Below, in pieces: positions 37,600 to 45,855 of a DNA stretch of 64,000 nt. Where the stretch lies: the NCBI RefSeq assembly GCF_001931485.1, contig NZ_MSDV01000063.1, forward strand, positions 113,521 through 177,520. The letters run 5' to 3'. Origin of the DNA: Burkholderia sp. SRS-W-2-2016. GTDB taxonomy: Bacteria > Pseudomonadota > Gammaproteobacteria > Burkholderiales > Burkholderiaceae. The notes under the pieces were generated by a model. It was not told where the DNA came from and did not search any database. It worked only from the letters and a program-made list of their open reading frames with translations. Both the position numbers and the translations under genes were made by a program. Each line of letters opens with the position of its first letter. Position 1 is the first letter of the stretch.

Positions 37600-38964
37600 A
37601 TGCACACGCCCCCGTTTCCCCTTGCCCAGCCGCCGCGTCTGAAGCTATCCGGCGACGAGTTCGCGAACGCCGGCATCCGTCCGCGCGACGCGTGCTGTTC
37701 GCCCGTCAACGCGGCGCCGCCGCTCAACGCGAAGCGGCGCGCGCGGCTAGCCGAACTGGACAGTCATCTGCATTGCTCGATCATCGGCACCTGTCTGAGC
37801 ACGCACGAATTGCGCAAGCTGGTGCCGAAATTCGCGGACCTCGACCGGCGCGACGCGAGCGACCTCGAGATTCACCACACCGCGGTGGAACTCGCGATCG
37901 CCGGCGGCCCCGGCGCGAAGGCACTGCACAAACTGCTCGACGAACGTTACGCGGGCGCGATCCGCCGCTTCGACAAAGCCGCCGATGAAACCGAGCTGCT
38001 GAACCTCTGGGACGACGCGCTGAAAAACGGCGACATCCCGCCCGCGTACTGGGCACTCGTCACGCATCCGTTCGCGACGATGCCGGTGCGCCAGAAAGCA
38101 TTCGGCGAGCTGCACATGCTGTCGCATCTGGTCGGCGCGGCCAATCGCGCGGATATCCGCCGGCTGGTCGCGCTGGAACAGGAAAACGCCGAGCTGAAGG
38201 AAAAGATCGAGCGGCAGCAGAGCCGCTTGCAGCAGGTGAGCGTCGAGCGCGATGCGTCGATCGCGGCGCTCAACCAGCAGATCGCGCAACTGAATGCGCA
38301 GTCCGCGCGCCCGCTGCCCGCCGATGCGGCCGGCCTCGCGACCGAAGTGCAGCAGTTGCGCGAATGGCTCGATACCGCCGATCGACGCGTCGCGCTGCAT
38401 ACGAGCCGTCGCGAAGCGGCCGAGCAGCGCATGCAGCAGGAACAGGAAGCGGCGGCCGCGCTGCGGCGCAGCCGCGATCAGGCGCTCGCGCTGTTGAGGC
38501 TGGTGCAAAGCGAATGCGATGCGCTGGAACGCGCGACCGTCGACGCCGCCGATGCCGCCAACACCGCGAACGGCGCGGGCTCACGCCGCGCGAGTCTCGA
38601 CGGCGTGCAGGGCAAGCGGATCGTCTATGTCGGCGGCCGGCCGGGCTCGAACGCCGCGCTCAAGCGGCTGGTGGAAGCGGCCGGCGGCGAACTGCTCGTG
38701 CATGACGGCGGCGTCGAGGATCGCAAGGGCTTGCTGGCGGCCGCGCTGCCGGGCGCGGATCTGGTGGTGTTTCCGGTCGATTGCGTCGATCACGATTCGA
38801 TGAATACGCTCAAGCGGATCTGCGAGCGTCACTCGATCGACTATCACCCGTTGCGCACCGCGAGCGTCGCGAGTTTCGTCGATCTGATCGCGCGGCTGCA
38901 TCCGGACCATGTCGCGCAGCTTCGTCAGGCGCCGGCTTCGGCGTTCTGTTTGCGGCACGGTTGA
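37600..38964 (+). CDS. DUF2325 domain protein with central coiled coil
   Basis: 454 residues in three parts. Residues 40-200 form a helical domain (SIIGTCLSTHELRKLVPKF; GAKALHKLLDERY). A coiled coil follows (IERQQSRLQQVSVERDASIA, LQQEQEAAAALRR-like heptads). The C-terminal 100 residues are a DUF2325 domain, KRIVYVGGRPGSNAALKRLV, then DLVVFPVDCVDHDSM, an alpha/beta fold that ends in a short tail. DUF2325 proteins occur in many proteobacteria without a proven role. SSIGTCLST-type cysteine motifs could bind metal, but this is speculation. Confidence 0.85.
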   Translation: MHTPPFPLAQPPRLKLSGDEFANAGIRPRDACCSPVNAAPPLNAKRRARLAELDSHLHCSIIGTCLSTHELRKLVPKFADLDRRDASDLEIHHTAVELAIAGGPGAKALHKLLDERYAGAIRRFDKAADETELLNLWDDALKNGDIPPAYWALVTHPFATMPVRQKAFGELHMLSHLVGAANRADIRRLVALEQENAELKEKIERQQSRLQQVSVERDASIAALNQQIAQLNAQSARPLPADAAGLATEVQQLREWLDTADRRVALHTSRREAAEQRMQQEQEAAAALRRSRDQALALLRLVQSECDALERATVDAADAANTANGAGSRRASLDGVQGKRIVYVGGRPGSNAALKRLVEAAGGELLVHDGGVEDRKGLLAAALPGADLVVFPVDCVDHDSMNTLKRICERHSIDYHPLRTASVASFVDLIARLHPDHVAQLRQAPASAFCLRHG

Positions 38965-38993
38965 GGACGCTGCGCCGAAGCCGCGCGGCCCGC

Positions 38994-39527
38994 TTACGAA
39001 CGGATCAGTTTCAGCAGTTCGGCGAGCGGCTTCGCGCAGCTGCGCCGCGCCTCTTCCTCGACGTCGCGATACAGACGGATGATGGTTTCGCCGACCGGCG
39101 TCAGCGTGCAGCCGCCGCCGCTCTGACCGCCCTGCTCCGAATGCGTGGCCGGCGACTTCAGCGAGCGGTTCAGTTCATCGATCAACAGCCACGCGCGCCG
39201 GTACGACATGTCCAGGCTGCGGGCCGCCGCCGAGATCGAACCGTATTCGCGCACCGCTTCCAACAGATCGACTTTGCCCGGGCCGAGCGCGACCGCGTCG
39301 CCGTTGCGGATACGCATTCTGAAGCGCACTTCGGGATGTGGGACCGCGCTCTTCGAGTTGTTTGATTTCTTCGCGCTATTCGCGTTGGCCGCGCTCGCTG
39401 GGCTGTCCGTGCCCTGCTTGTTGTGCGCGCTTTTTGCGCTCGGAGTGCTCGTTGCGCTCGTCAGATTTCTCGTGCGCTTCTGCGCCGGAGCGGTGTCGGG
39501 TTTCGCGGGTTTTGCGGTGTCGGCCAT
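38994..39527 (-). CDS. ModE-like winged-helix (LysR-type HTH) regulator
   Basis: 177 residues. Residues 65-177 match the N-terminal DNA-binding domain of ModE (RMRIRNGDAVALGPGKVDLL, then ISAAARSLDMSYRRAWLLID and GGGCTLTPVGETIIRLY). The molybdate-binding MOP domains of full ModE are absent, so it would bind DNA without direct molybdate sensing, as in many stand-alone family members. The first 60 residues are a disordered serine/alanine/lysine-rich tail. A NifQ-like gene lies 62 bases upstream on the same strand, which fits a molybdenum link. Confidence 0.85.
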   Translation of the reverse strand: MADTAKPAKPDTAPAQKRTRNLTSATSTPSAKSAHNKQGTDSPASAANANSAKKSNNSKSAVPHPEVRFRMRIRNGDAVALGPGKVDLLEAVREYGSISAAARSLDMSYRRAWLLIDELNRSLKSPATHSEQGGQSGGGCTLTPVGETIIRLYRDVEEEARRSCAKPLAELLKLIRS

Positions 39528-39588
39528 GCGCGCAAGCATACACGAACGGTCTTGCCGCGCCACCCGCGGCCAACCGGCGCCGCGCGCG

Positions 39589-40182
39589 TCAACGTGGCGC
39601 CGGAAAGCAGTAGCCGTAATCCTCGCAGCCGGGGCAGCCGGGCGCGGGCCGCGCCGGCAAACCCTGCGAGCGCGCGTACTGAGCGGCGAGAAATTTCTTC
39701 CAGCGCAGGTTATCGACGTTCAGCGCGACCAGCGCGGGGAAATAGCGCGTCAGCATCCACGTGACTTCATCGCGGCCCGCGAGGCCGAGATCGCGCCACA
39801 GATGATCGGGGCGCAGACATGCGTGGGCGATGATCGTTGCGACGCACTGCGCGTCGGCGGGATCGACCGCGCTGCTGGCGTTCGCCATCAGCAGCGCGCG
39901 TAGGCCGGCGACGAAGCCGGCGTGTTGGTCGAGCGTCATTTTCAGTGGCAACGGCTCGCCGCTCGCGCGCTCGAAATGCCGCGCGAGCAGGCCGCGCCAT
40001 TCGGACTCGTGCAGGCCGAGCAGCGCGAGTTCGCCGCGCGCATCGCGCTCGGCGATCAGTTTCGCGAACAGGCGGGTGTCGGCTTGAGCAACCTGGCCGG
40101 CGTGGCCGGCCCGCGCCAGCCACGCGCGCATGCACCCGGCGGTGCGCGGATCGGCAGGTATCTGTAGCGTGAATTCGGACAT
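39589..40182 (-). CDS. NifQ-like protein (molybdenum donor family)
   Basis: 197 residues. The C-terminal half has the NifQ landmarks WMLTRYFPALVALNVDNLRWKKF-type helices and the Cys cluster GCPGCEDYGYCF. NifQ supplies molybdenum for the FeMo cofactor of nitrogenase. The canonical cluster is C-x4-C-x2-C-x5-C; here the first cysteine is replaced by arginine (ARPAPGC), leaving C-x2-C-x5-C. No nif genes are in view. It may be a paralogue with a different role in molybdenum handling, or a decayed one. The ModE-like gene follows directly. Confidence 0.85.
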   Translation of the reverse strand: MSEFTLQIPADPRTAGCMRAWLARAGHAGQVAQADTRLFAKLIAERDARGELALLGLHESEWRGLLARHFERASGEPLPLKMTLDQHAGFVAGLRALLMANASSAVDPADAQCVATIIAHACLRPDHLWRDLGLAGRDEVTWMLTRYFPALVALNVDNLRWKKFLAAQYARSQGLPARPAPGCPGCEDYGYCFPAPR

Positions 40183-40229
40183 GGCTAGCTAACGTCACCC
40201 GATAAAACGGTCACCCGGTAAAACGTGAA

Positions 40230-41687
40230 TCAACCTTCACCGGCATGTGCGCGAGCGCGCACCTCGGCCAGCGACGTATCGACCAGCAACCGACCCGAAT
40301 CGAACACCGTCACCAGCGCGTCGTCCCACTCGCCCGCGACCGTGTGTTCGTCCCACACGACCGGCAGCGTCACGGTCCGGTACTCGCCGCTACGGCGATG
40401 GCGCAGCAGCGTGAGGCGGCCTTTCATCGAGCGCTTGCCGTGATCGGTGAGCGGATCTTTCGACACGTCGTGCCACGCGTCGCCGAGCCGGATCGCCGAG
40501 CACTTCATCGCGAAGCGCTGGGTATCGCGGTTGATCTGCTGCAACAGCGCGCCGCCCATCCCGAACACGATGTTGTCGGCGGCAAAGCCGGCTTCGTCCA
40601 TCGCGGCGAGAATTTCGACGATTGTTTCCGCGTTCACGCCGTCGCCCTGAATCACCCGCACGTTGTTCAGCACGCGGCGCCCTTTGCTATTGGTTAGCGA
40701 ACCGAACGATCGGTCGAGCGCGTGCAGCGTCTGCAAGACGATCGTGCGCGGATCGCCGGAGTCCGGGCGAATCACCAGCGTGCCGCCGGAATCGAGCACC
40801 GCCTGTTTCAGTTCGCCGCCCCATGCGTCGAGCGCGGCGAACAGATCGTAGGAGTCCGACACGACCGACACGATCGCGCCCGGCTTGCCGAAGCGCTCGA
40901 TCATGTTGCGGTACGCGTCGACCTCGCGCTCGCGGCCCCATGCGGTGATCGTGCTGTGCTCGGCGGCCGGCACCGAAAACGCGGCCATGCTGTCGTGGTA
41001 GTAATGATTCGCGGCCAGCACACCGAGCACGGTATCCGAACCCATGAAGCTGACGAGGTGCGCGGCGCCGCCGATCGCCGCCGACTCCGCGCTCGACACC
41101 CCGCGCGCACCGAAATCGTGCAGCTTGAACGGCAGTTGCGTAAGGTCATCGCTGCTTTTCAGCAGATACGCGCGGATCACTTCGCGCAGATGCCAGCTTT
41201 GGGTCGCGACGGTGATCGGATACCAGACCCGCAGCAGCATCGTCTCCACATATGACGCGAGCCAGAACACCTGCGGATCGTCGCATTCGACGGTGACCAG
41301 TACGTTATGAGTCGGCACCACCGAGCCCTCGGGCACCGCGCGAATCCGCACCGGCAGATAGCCGCCGTATTGATCGAGCACATGGCGCCAGCCCGCTTCG
41401 TTGAACGGTTCGCCATGCGCGCCGAAGAACGCGCGGGCCTGCTCGATCATCGCCGCGGTGATCGGCCGGCACAGGTACTCCTTCAGCAGCATCTGCAGTC
41501 CGAAGAACAGCGTGCGCTCGTAACGGCCGCCGCGCGATTCGATGTACGAGAACATCGCCGATGCATCGGGCGGGTATTGCAGATAGTGCGAGGCCTTGTA
41601 CGAATCGGTGTTCAGAACCGGATTGGCCAGGATCGACGCAAGGTCGCTGAAACCCTGCGCTGGTGGGATGGACGATGCTGCGCTCAC
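40230..41687 (-). CDS. nadV: Nicotinamide phosphoribosyltransferase (NadV/NAMPT)
   Basis: About 485 residues with a GTG at 41687 as the likely start. The enzyme makes NMN from nicotinamide and PRPP, a one-step salvage route. Family signatures include NPVLNTDSYKASHYLQYPP, the active-site stretch KLHDFGARGVSSAESAAIGG, FMGSDTVLGVLAANHYYHD, and VIRPDSGDP-type phosphate contacts. A GTG is chosen because the longer frame starts at TTG and would overlap the upstream gene. The end of the ICMT-like gene is 48 bases away, so they are probably co-transcribed. No natRTVS-type partner genes are visible. Confidence 0.93.
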   Translation of the reverse strand: MSAASSIPPAQGFSDLASILANPVLNTDSYKASHYLQYPPDASAMFSYIESRGGRYERTLFFGLQMLLKEYLCRPITAAMIEQARAFFGAHGEPFNEAGWRHVLDQYGGYLPVRIRAVPEGSVVPTHNVLVTVECDDPQVFWLASYVETMLLRVWYPITVATQSWHLREVIRAYLLKSSDDLTQLPFKLHDFGARGVSSAESAAIGGAAHLVSFMGSDTVLGVLAANHYYHDSMAAFSVPAAEHSTITAWGREREVDAYRNMIERFGKPGAIVSVVSDSYDLFAALDAWGGELKQAVLDSGGTLVIRPDSGDPRTIVLQTLHALDRSFGSLTNSKGRRVLNNVRVIQGDGVNAETIVEILAAMDEAGFAADNIVFGMGGALLQQINRDTQRFAMKCSAIRLGDAWHDVSKDPLTDHGKRSMKGRLTLLRHRRSGEYRTVTLPVVWDEHTVAGEWDDALVTVFDSGRLLVDTSLAEVRARAHAGEG

Positions 41688-41734
41688 GTGATTGTCTCGC
41701 TGGAATGGACTGACGACGCGGTGCTGCCGCCGCG

Positions 41735-42505
41735 TCAAAATACGCCCGGAATGACCCGGAACTTCACCTTACTCCGGTACGCGCGGTAGCGCTCGTCGTC
41801 GGACAGCAGCTTTTCTTCGCGCAGAATGCGGCCGACCTGCAACGCGAACTGGCAGCCGTACACGATCACGTTCTGGATTCCGAAGTTGACCAGCAGAAAG
41901 CCGAGATCGAGCAGGAAATAGCCGAGGTACATCGGATGACGCACGAAACGGTACGCGCCGCCCGACACCACGCCGCGATTGGCCGGCAGGATCCCGAACG
42001 ATCTGCGCAGCGACGCCTTCGCGAACAGCTCCCAGAAAATGCCGAACAGCTGCAACGCGGCGCCCGCGGCTTCGGGAATCAGTTGAATGCCGGGCGCCAG
42101 CCGCACCGCGAGGAAATAGAACGTGCCGCCGATCGCGCAGACGAATGCGAACGGCGTCCAGTCGCGCCGCAGCGGTACACGCGCGAACAGCGACAGCCCC
42201 ACCGTGACGAACGCGCCGACCACCAGCAGCACCAGCGTGATGCGCGTCGGATCGGCGAGCCAGCGTTTGATCGCCGCATAGGCGAACAGACTGAGCAGCG
42301 TCGCCGCGGCCACGCGCGCGAGGATTTCGACCACGGCCTCGCGCAGGTCGAGCGTTTCGAGCGTGCGTGCGGCGGGGGCTGCGGACTGGGGGCGCTGGAT
42401 GGAGTCTGAGGTGGCGTGGACGGTGCTATCGGGCATGGCAGCCGGGTTCGCTCCGGTTGCGCGGCCCGCGCATTCCGGCTGTCCCGATGAATCGATTCCG
42501 CTCAT
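41735..42505 (-). CDS. ICMT-like (isoprenylcysteine carboxyl methyltransferase fold) membrane methyltransferase
   Basis: 256 residues with several membrane helices (LLSLFAYAAIKRWL, TLVLLVVGAFVTVGLSLFA, FAFVCAIGGTFYFLAVRLA, YLGYFLLDLGFLLVNFGIQN). The C-terminal GGAYRFVRHPMYLGYF motif and the LRRSFGILPANRGVVSGG region are hallmarks of the ICMT/PEMT family, which methylates lipids or prenylated substrates using SAM. The bacterial substrate is unknown. Two starts are possible, at 42505 or 42436; the first 23 residues are low in information. It overlaps the nadV leader by position and is likely in an operon with it. Confidence 0.85.
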   Translation of the reverse strand: MSGIDSSGQPECAGRATGANPAAMPDSTVHATSDSIQRPQSAAPAARTLETLDLREAVVEILARVAAATLLSLFAYAAIKRWLADPTRITLVLLVVGAFVTVGLSLFARVPLRRDWTPFAFVCAIGGTFYFLAVRLAPGIQLIPEAAGAALQLFGIFWELFAKASLRRSFGILPANRGVVSGGAYRFVRHPMYLGYFLLDLGFLLVNFGIQNVIVYGCQFALQVGRILREEKLLSDDERYRAYRSKVKFRVIPGVF

Positions 42506-42694
42506 TGAATACTCGCTTCGACCTGCGAATTATTTTTCTACCCGGCGGCCCCGCGCGTGCCCGTTGGTGGGCTCGATGGCGGACCACGCCGGTCTCTCGG
42601 TGGTCGGAGCGTAGCAGCCGCGCCGGGCGCTGTCCACAGCGGCGGAGGCGGCAATAGCGGATTCTTTGCGGCAGCAGCTGGAGCGGTCTGCTCG

Positions 42695-42757
42695 GTCCGA
42701 GCGGTCCGAGCAGTCCGAGCAGTCCGAGCAGTCCGAGCAGTCCGAGCAGTCCGAGCG
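42695..42757. repeat. Seven-unit 9-bp tandem repeat
   Basis: Seven direct units of GTCCGAGCA, the first and last with a G at the ninth position. It lies 39 bases beyond the stop of the TadZ-like gene, in the intergenic interval. Confidence 0.9.
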
Positions 42758-42795
42758 GCAAGCGCGGCTTCGTCGCCGCGGCGAAGCCGCCGCCC

Positions 42796-44010
42796 TCAAA
42801 CCCCCGGCTTCAGTTGCGGCGGCAGGTTCGGCCACGTTTCGAGCAGCCGGCCCAGCACGCTCCTGCGGCGTTCGGCGCCGGCCGGCCACAGCATCTTCGC
42901 GAGCAGGCCGATGCCCTGCGCGAGCGCGCTGTCGCGCGCCGACGTGACGACCGGCACGCCGCGGCTCAGCGCGTCGTTCACGTGCAGGTCGTCGCGCGGC
43001 AACTGATGCGCGACCTTCGCGCCGAGCGTGCGTTCGAGCGTCGGCAGATTGATCTGCGCGTTCTTGTCGTACTGGTTGACGACGACCCGCACCTTGCCGG
43101 CCGGATGGCCGAGTTCGCGGAAGATGTCGAGCATGCGGCGCGCGCCGTGCAGATACAGCGGGTTCTGCCGCACCACCATGCAGATCGTGTCGCTGTGGTC
43201 GAGCGCGCGGATCGTCAACGGATTGACGCTCTGGCCGATGTCGATCAGCACCGCGTCGTAGCGCTCGCGCACCAGCGTCAGCAGCCGCTCCAGTTGCGCG
43301 GGCAGCAGCTCGGCGGCCTTCAGCGGATCGCCGGCGCCGGCCAGCAGATCGAGATTCGCGCGCACGTGCATCGCGCACGCGTCGAACAGCGCCACGTCGA
43401 GCTGCTCGTTGCGCGAACACAGGTCGGCGAGCGTCATCGGCGGCGGGCGGTTGGCCATCAACAGGCTCGCGTCGGCGAACTGCTGGCTCAGGTCGATCAG
43501 CAGCACGCGCCGCTCGCGCTGCGCGGCGAGCGCGCACGCGAGGTTGACCGCGATCGTCGTCGTGCCGCTGCCGCCCTTGCTCGACGCCAGCGCGACCACC
43601 CGGCCGCCGCGCCGCTCGGGCCCGGCCTCGGCGTCGCGGCGCTGCGCGTCGAGTTCGAGCAGCGCGGTGGCGATCGCCAGCGCATCGAGCGGCCAGCCCA
43701 GCACGTGCCGCACGCCGACCCGCAGCGCCGCGCCGAGCAGCGCGGTGGACGGCGCCGCCGTGATCAGCATGCAATGGAGCGCGGGCGCGCAGGCCAGGGT
43801 TTCCTCGATGCCGTCGAGGCCGCGCGCATTCAGATCGGCGTCGTCGACGATCAGCAGGTCGGCGCCGCGGATCACCCGCGCATGGGTCCGCAGTTGCCGG
43901 ACCGAGCCGTACGCGGTGCGCAGCCGGTAACGCACGCCGCTGTCTTCGAGACGCTGGACGATGCACTGCGCGTTATCGATGCTGGCGGCAATCAGGAAGA
44001 TGTCGATCAT
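42796..44010 (-). CDS. TadZ/CpaE-like MinD-family ATPase
   Basis: 404 residues. The first 120 form a receiver-like domain without a clear phosphorylation aspartate (ADLLIVDDADLNARGLDGIE). Then a MinD/ParA ATPase follows, with the deviant Walker A motif LASSKGGSGTTTIAVNLACA and LLIDLSQQFADAS. In Tad pilus clusters this protein places the secretion ATPase at the pole. Here no tad, flp or cpa gene is adjacent, so it is an orphan. The start at MIDIFLIAA is chosen because it begins the receiver fold. It is 127 bases downstream of a small gene. Confidence 0.9.
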   Translation of the reverse strand: MIDIFLIAASIDNAQCIVQRLEDSGVRYRLRTAYGSVRQLRTHARVIRGADLLIVDDADLNARGLDGIEETLACAPALHCMLITAAPSTALLGAALRVGVRHVLGWPLDALAIATALLELDAQRRDAEAGPERRGGRVVALASSKGGSGTTTIAVNLACALAAQRERRVLLIDLSQQFADASLLMANRPPPMTLADLCSRNEQLDVALFDACAMHVRANLDLLAGAGDPLKAAELLPAQLERLLTLVRERYDAVLIDIGQSVNPLTIRALDHSDTICMVVRQNPLYLHGARRMLDIFRELGHPAGKVRVVVNQYDKNAQINLPTLERTLGAKVAHQLPRDDLHVNDALSRGVPVVTSARDSALAQGIGLLAKMLWPAGAERRRSVLGRLLETWPNLPPQLKPGV

Positions 44011-44137
44011 GGCGAGTCCGCGGCACGCTGAAGTCGTGATGGATGTATTTCTCGAAGGCACTTTCCTGGTCGAATGCTTGTTGGCCAGTCACGACCTTCG
44101 CCGTGCCACGACCCGCAGCGCTGACTGCCGCCCCGGG

Positions 44138-44479
44138 TCAATCGCCGGAGTCGCAATCGGCGTCGCTGCCGGCGTCACGAAGGCCGCCAGAGGCGTTGCC
44201 GTCCTCGTCGCGCGGGCGCCGCGGCGGCATTTCGTACAGCGCGTCGCGCAACAGCTCGTGACGCAGCTCCGCCTGGCTCTTGCGCCGGAGCGCATCGGCC
44301 ACCACCAGCGCCAGCAGATCGACCGACGAAGCCGCCGACTGCGCGAAGAAGCGCGCCCGCGACGCCGCCACATGGCGCCGATAGCCCAGCGCGGTAGCGC
44401 CCGCCGCGGCCGGACTCGCCGGCGCACCAGGAATCGCGGCCGCATGTGCTACGGCCGGCTTGCGAATCAGTTGTTTCAT
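44138..44479 (-). CDS. Small hypothetical protein upstream of TadZ-like gene
   Basis: 113 residues. No known domain. The middle is alanine/arginine-rich and helical (RRHVAASRARFFAQSAASSV, then LLALVVADALRRKSQAELRH). The end is acidic (DAGSDADCDSGD). A G-rich ribosome site (GGGGGG) is present. It shares a strand with the TadZ-like gene, and a sigma-54-like promoter lies 62 bases upstream. Whether it belongs to the Tad system cannot be told. Confidence 0.6.
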   Translation of the reverse strand: MKQLIRKPAVAHAAAIPGAPASPAAAGATALGYRRHVAASRARFFAQSAASSVDLLALVVADALRRKSQAELRHELLRDALYEMPPRRPRDEDGNASGGLRDAGSDADCDSGD

Positions 44480-45855
44480 GACACCCCCCGATATCGGTCA
44501 GGATTGCGCCGGGTCCGGCCGTCTCGCGCCGCGCCCGCCGCCGGGCCAGGTCGCCGTGCCCGTGCCAATGCACGGACACGGCTCCCGGTTCACCTCGTAC
44601 ATTCGTCCCTCTATGGAGACTGTGGCCTCTCTCCTCGCTTCCTCGCGCCGGCTGGTCCCGGCCGGCGCGGCCCCTTGCATCGTGTCGGTGCGTCGCTCGC
44701 AAACGTTGTCTGCGCGTCACCTGTCGTTATCGACATCCTTTTCGCGTCCGGCGGACAAAAAAGTCGAAAAGGCAAAACGGCGAAGTCGCTCTCCTGTCGT
44801 CGTCGGTTAAGAATGCCGATATGCGATCCGCCATTCGCCCGTTTTTATCCGACATATAAATTACAAGGCCCCGCCGCGCACCCGCAAAACCTAATGGCTT
44901 CCCCGACCGGTCCGCGAGTCAGCTGTATTGCCGCCGCTCTTTTTTAATGGTGGTTTCCCCGTACCGTCGAGCTGGCGGCAAACATTTTTTCTGTGCGCAC
45001 CTTATTGCAACGGTTATGCCAGGCCGAGCCGCAATCAGCGCGAAGCCGTGCGGGCCTTGAGTGGCCGCGACAGCCGCGCGAATGCGGCCGCCGCGCCGGC
45101 AAGTCGAACTCGCCGGGCCGCGCGCATTGATTCGTTCCTGACACGTGAATTCGCGGCAGCACGGTCGTGCGGCCCGTCCCGGCGGGCCACGGCGCGGCGA
45201 CGCGGGGCTGCCCCCACGCGCTTTGCGCGGCACCGGCGGCAAGCGGCGCGAGTCGCGCGGCATGGCCAAAGCCTTATGGCTGCGACTGCCCGAACTGTCG
45301 CATGTATGAAACACCGCGCTTCGACACTTCTGAATTTATGTCACGCTTAAACCCGTCACCGATTGCAACGCAATGTGGGATGCTTCACATAAACGGGCTT
45401 GACTGCTTATTCATTAGTGGTCCATGCAATTCCGATAACGCAAACGTCATTTGTTTATCCATATTTGTTTGTATGGCGCTTCCCCGTCGTTTCGCTTATC
45501 GTTAGACCATGCGCCAATCAGAGCGCCTGTATCAGGTCAACGAGGCAACTCGCGGTTCAAGTGGTTTTCACGATTCGGGGATAAAGTCGCCGGGCAGTTT
45601 CAGCAATGAACGCTAGCGCGTCGCATTGCACGATTCGTCCGTCCTGTAGCGCGTTGCGGTTCGCGCCGCGCGCACCCTGTTTTGCGAGCGCCGCTGCCGT
45701 GAATGAAACGCGGCCGGATTGCCGTGAGCAGTGAGTGCCGCTCCAGTACCAGGCCCGCAGCCGCGCGAACGGAGCGGGCTGAGCCGGCTGGCTGTAAGCG
45801 GCCCGTCTGTCCAGTACGTCGCATCGCAGTCCTGCAGCATCGAACCGGGGGAACC
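44480..45855. other. 1.4-kb non-coding interval between small gene and sigma-54 regulator
   Basis: No credible gene was found on either strand. Open frames here are of odd composition and have no ribosome sites. Part of the sequence, 45310-45600, is clearly AT-richer than the surroundings. Such an interval between divergent genes is long for this organism and may hold control sites, a small RNA or a decayed gene. Apart from the sigma-54-like site at 44552, nothing specific was recognised. Confidence 0.6.
44552..44567 (-). promoter_or_regulatory. Possible sigma-54 promoter of the small gene and TadZ-like gene
   Basis: On the minus strand TGGCACGGGCACGGCG matches the -24 part perfectly and has the GG-N10-GC spacing, but the -12 part is CGGC instead of TTGC. 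The start site would be near 44541. The EBP gene facing it across the interval makes it plausible. Confidence 0.45.

Noticed and set aside
42695..42757. Possible CRISPR or origin iterons
   Set aside because: Units are 9 bp without spacers, and no replication initiator or cas gene is near.
42530..43966. A 478-codon minus-strand frame in the TadZ region
   Set aside because: It overlaps the clear TadZ-like gene in another frame on the same strand. Its translation is almost pure alanine/arginine without motifs.
44928..45350. A 140-codon plus-strand frame in the 1.4-kb interval
   Set aside because: No ribosome site, odd composition and no family; most likely chance.
45310..45600. Possible tRNA or riboswitch in the AT-richer stretch
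   Set aside because: No cloverleaf arms, no TPsiC-like GTTCRANNC with matching acceptor stem, and no known riboswitch core was found by eye.
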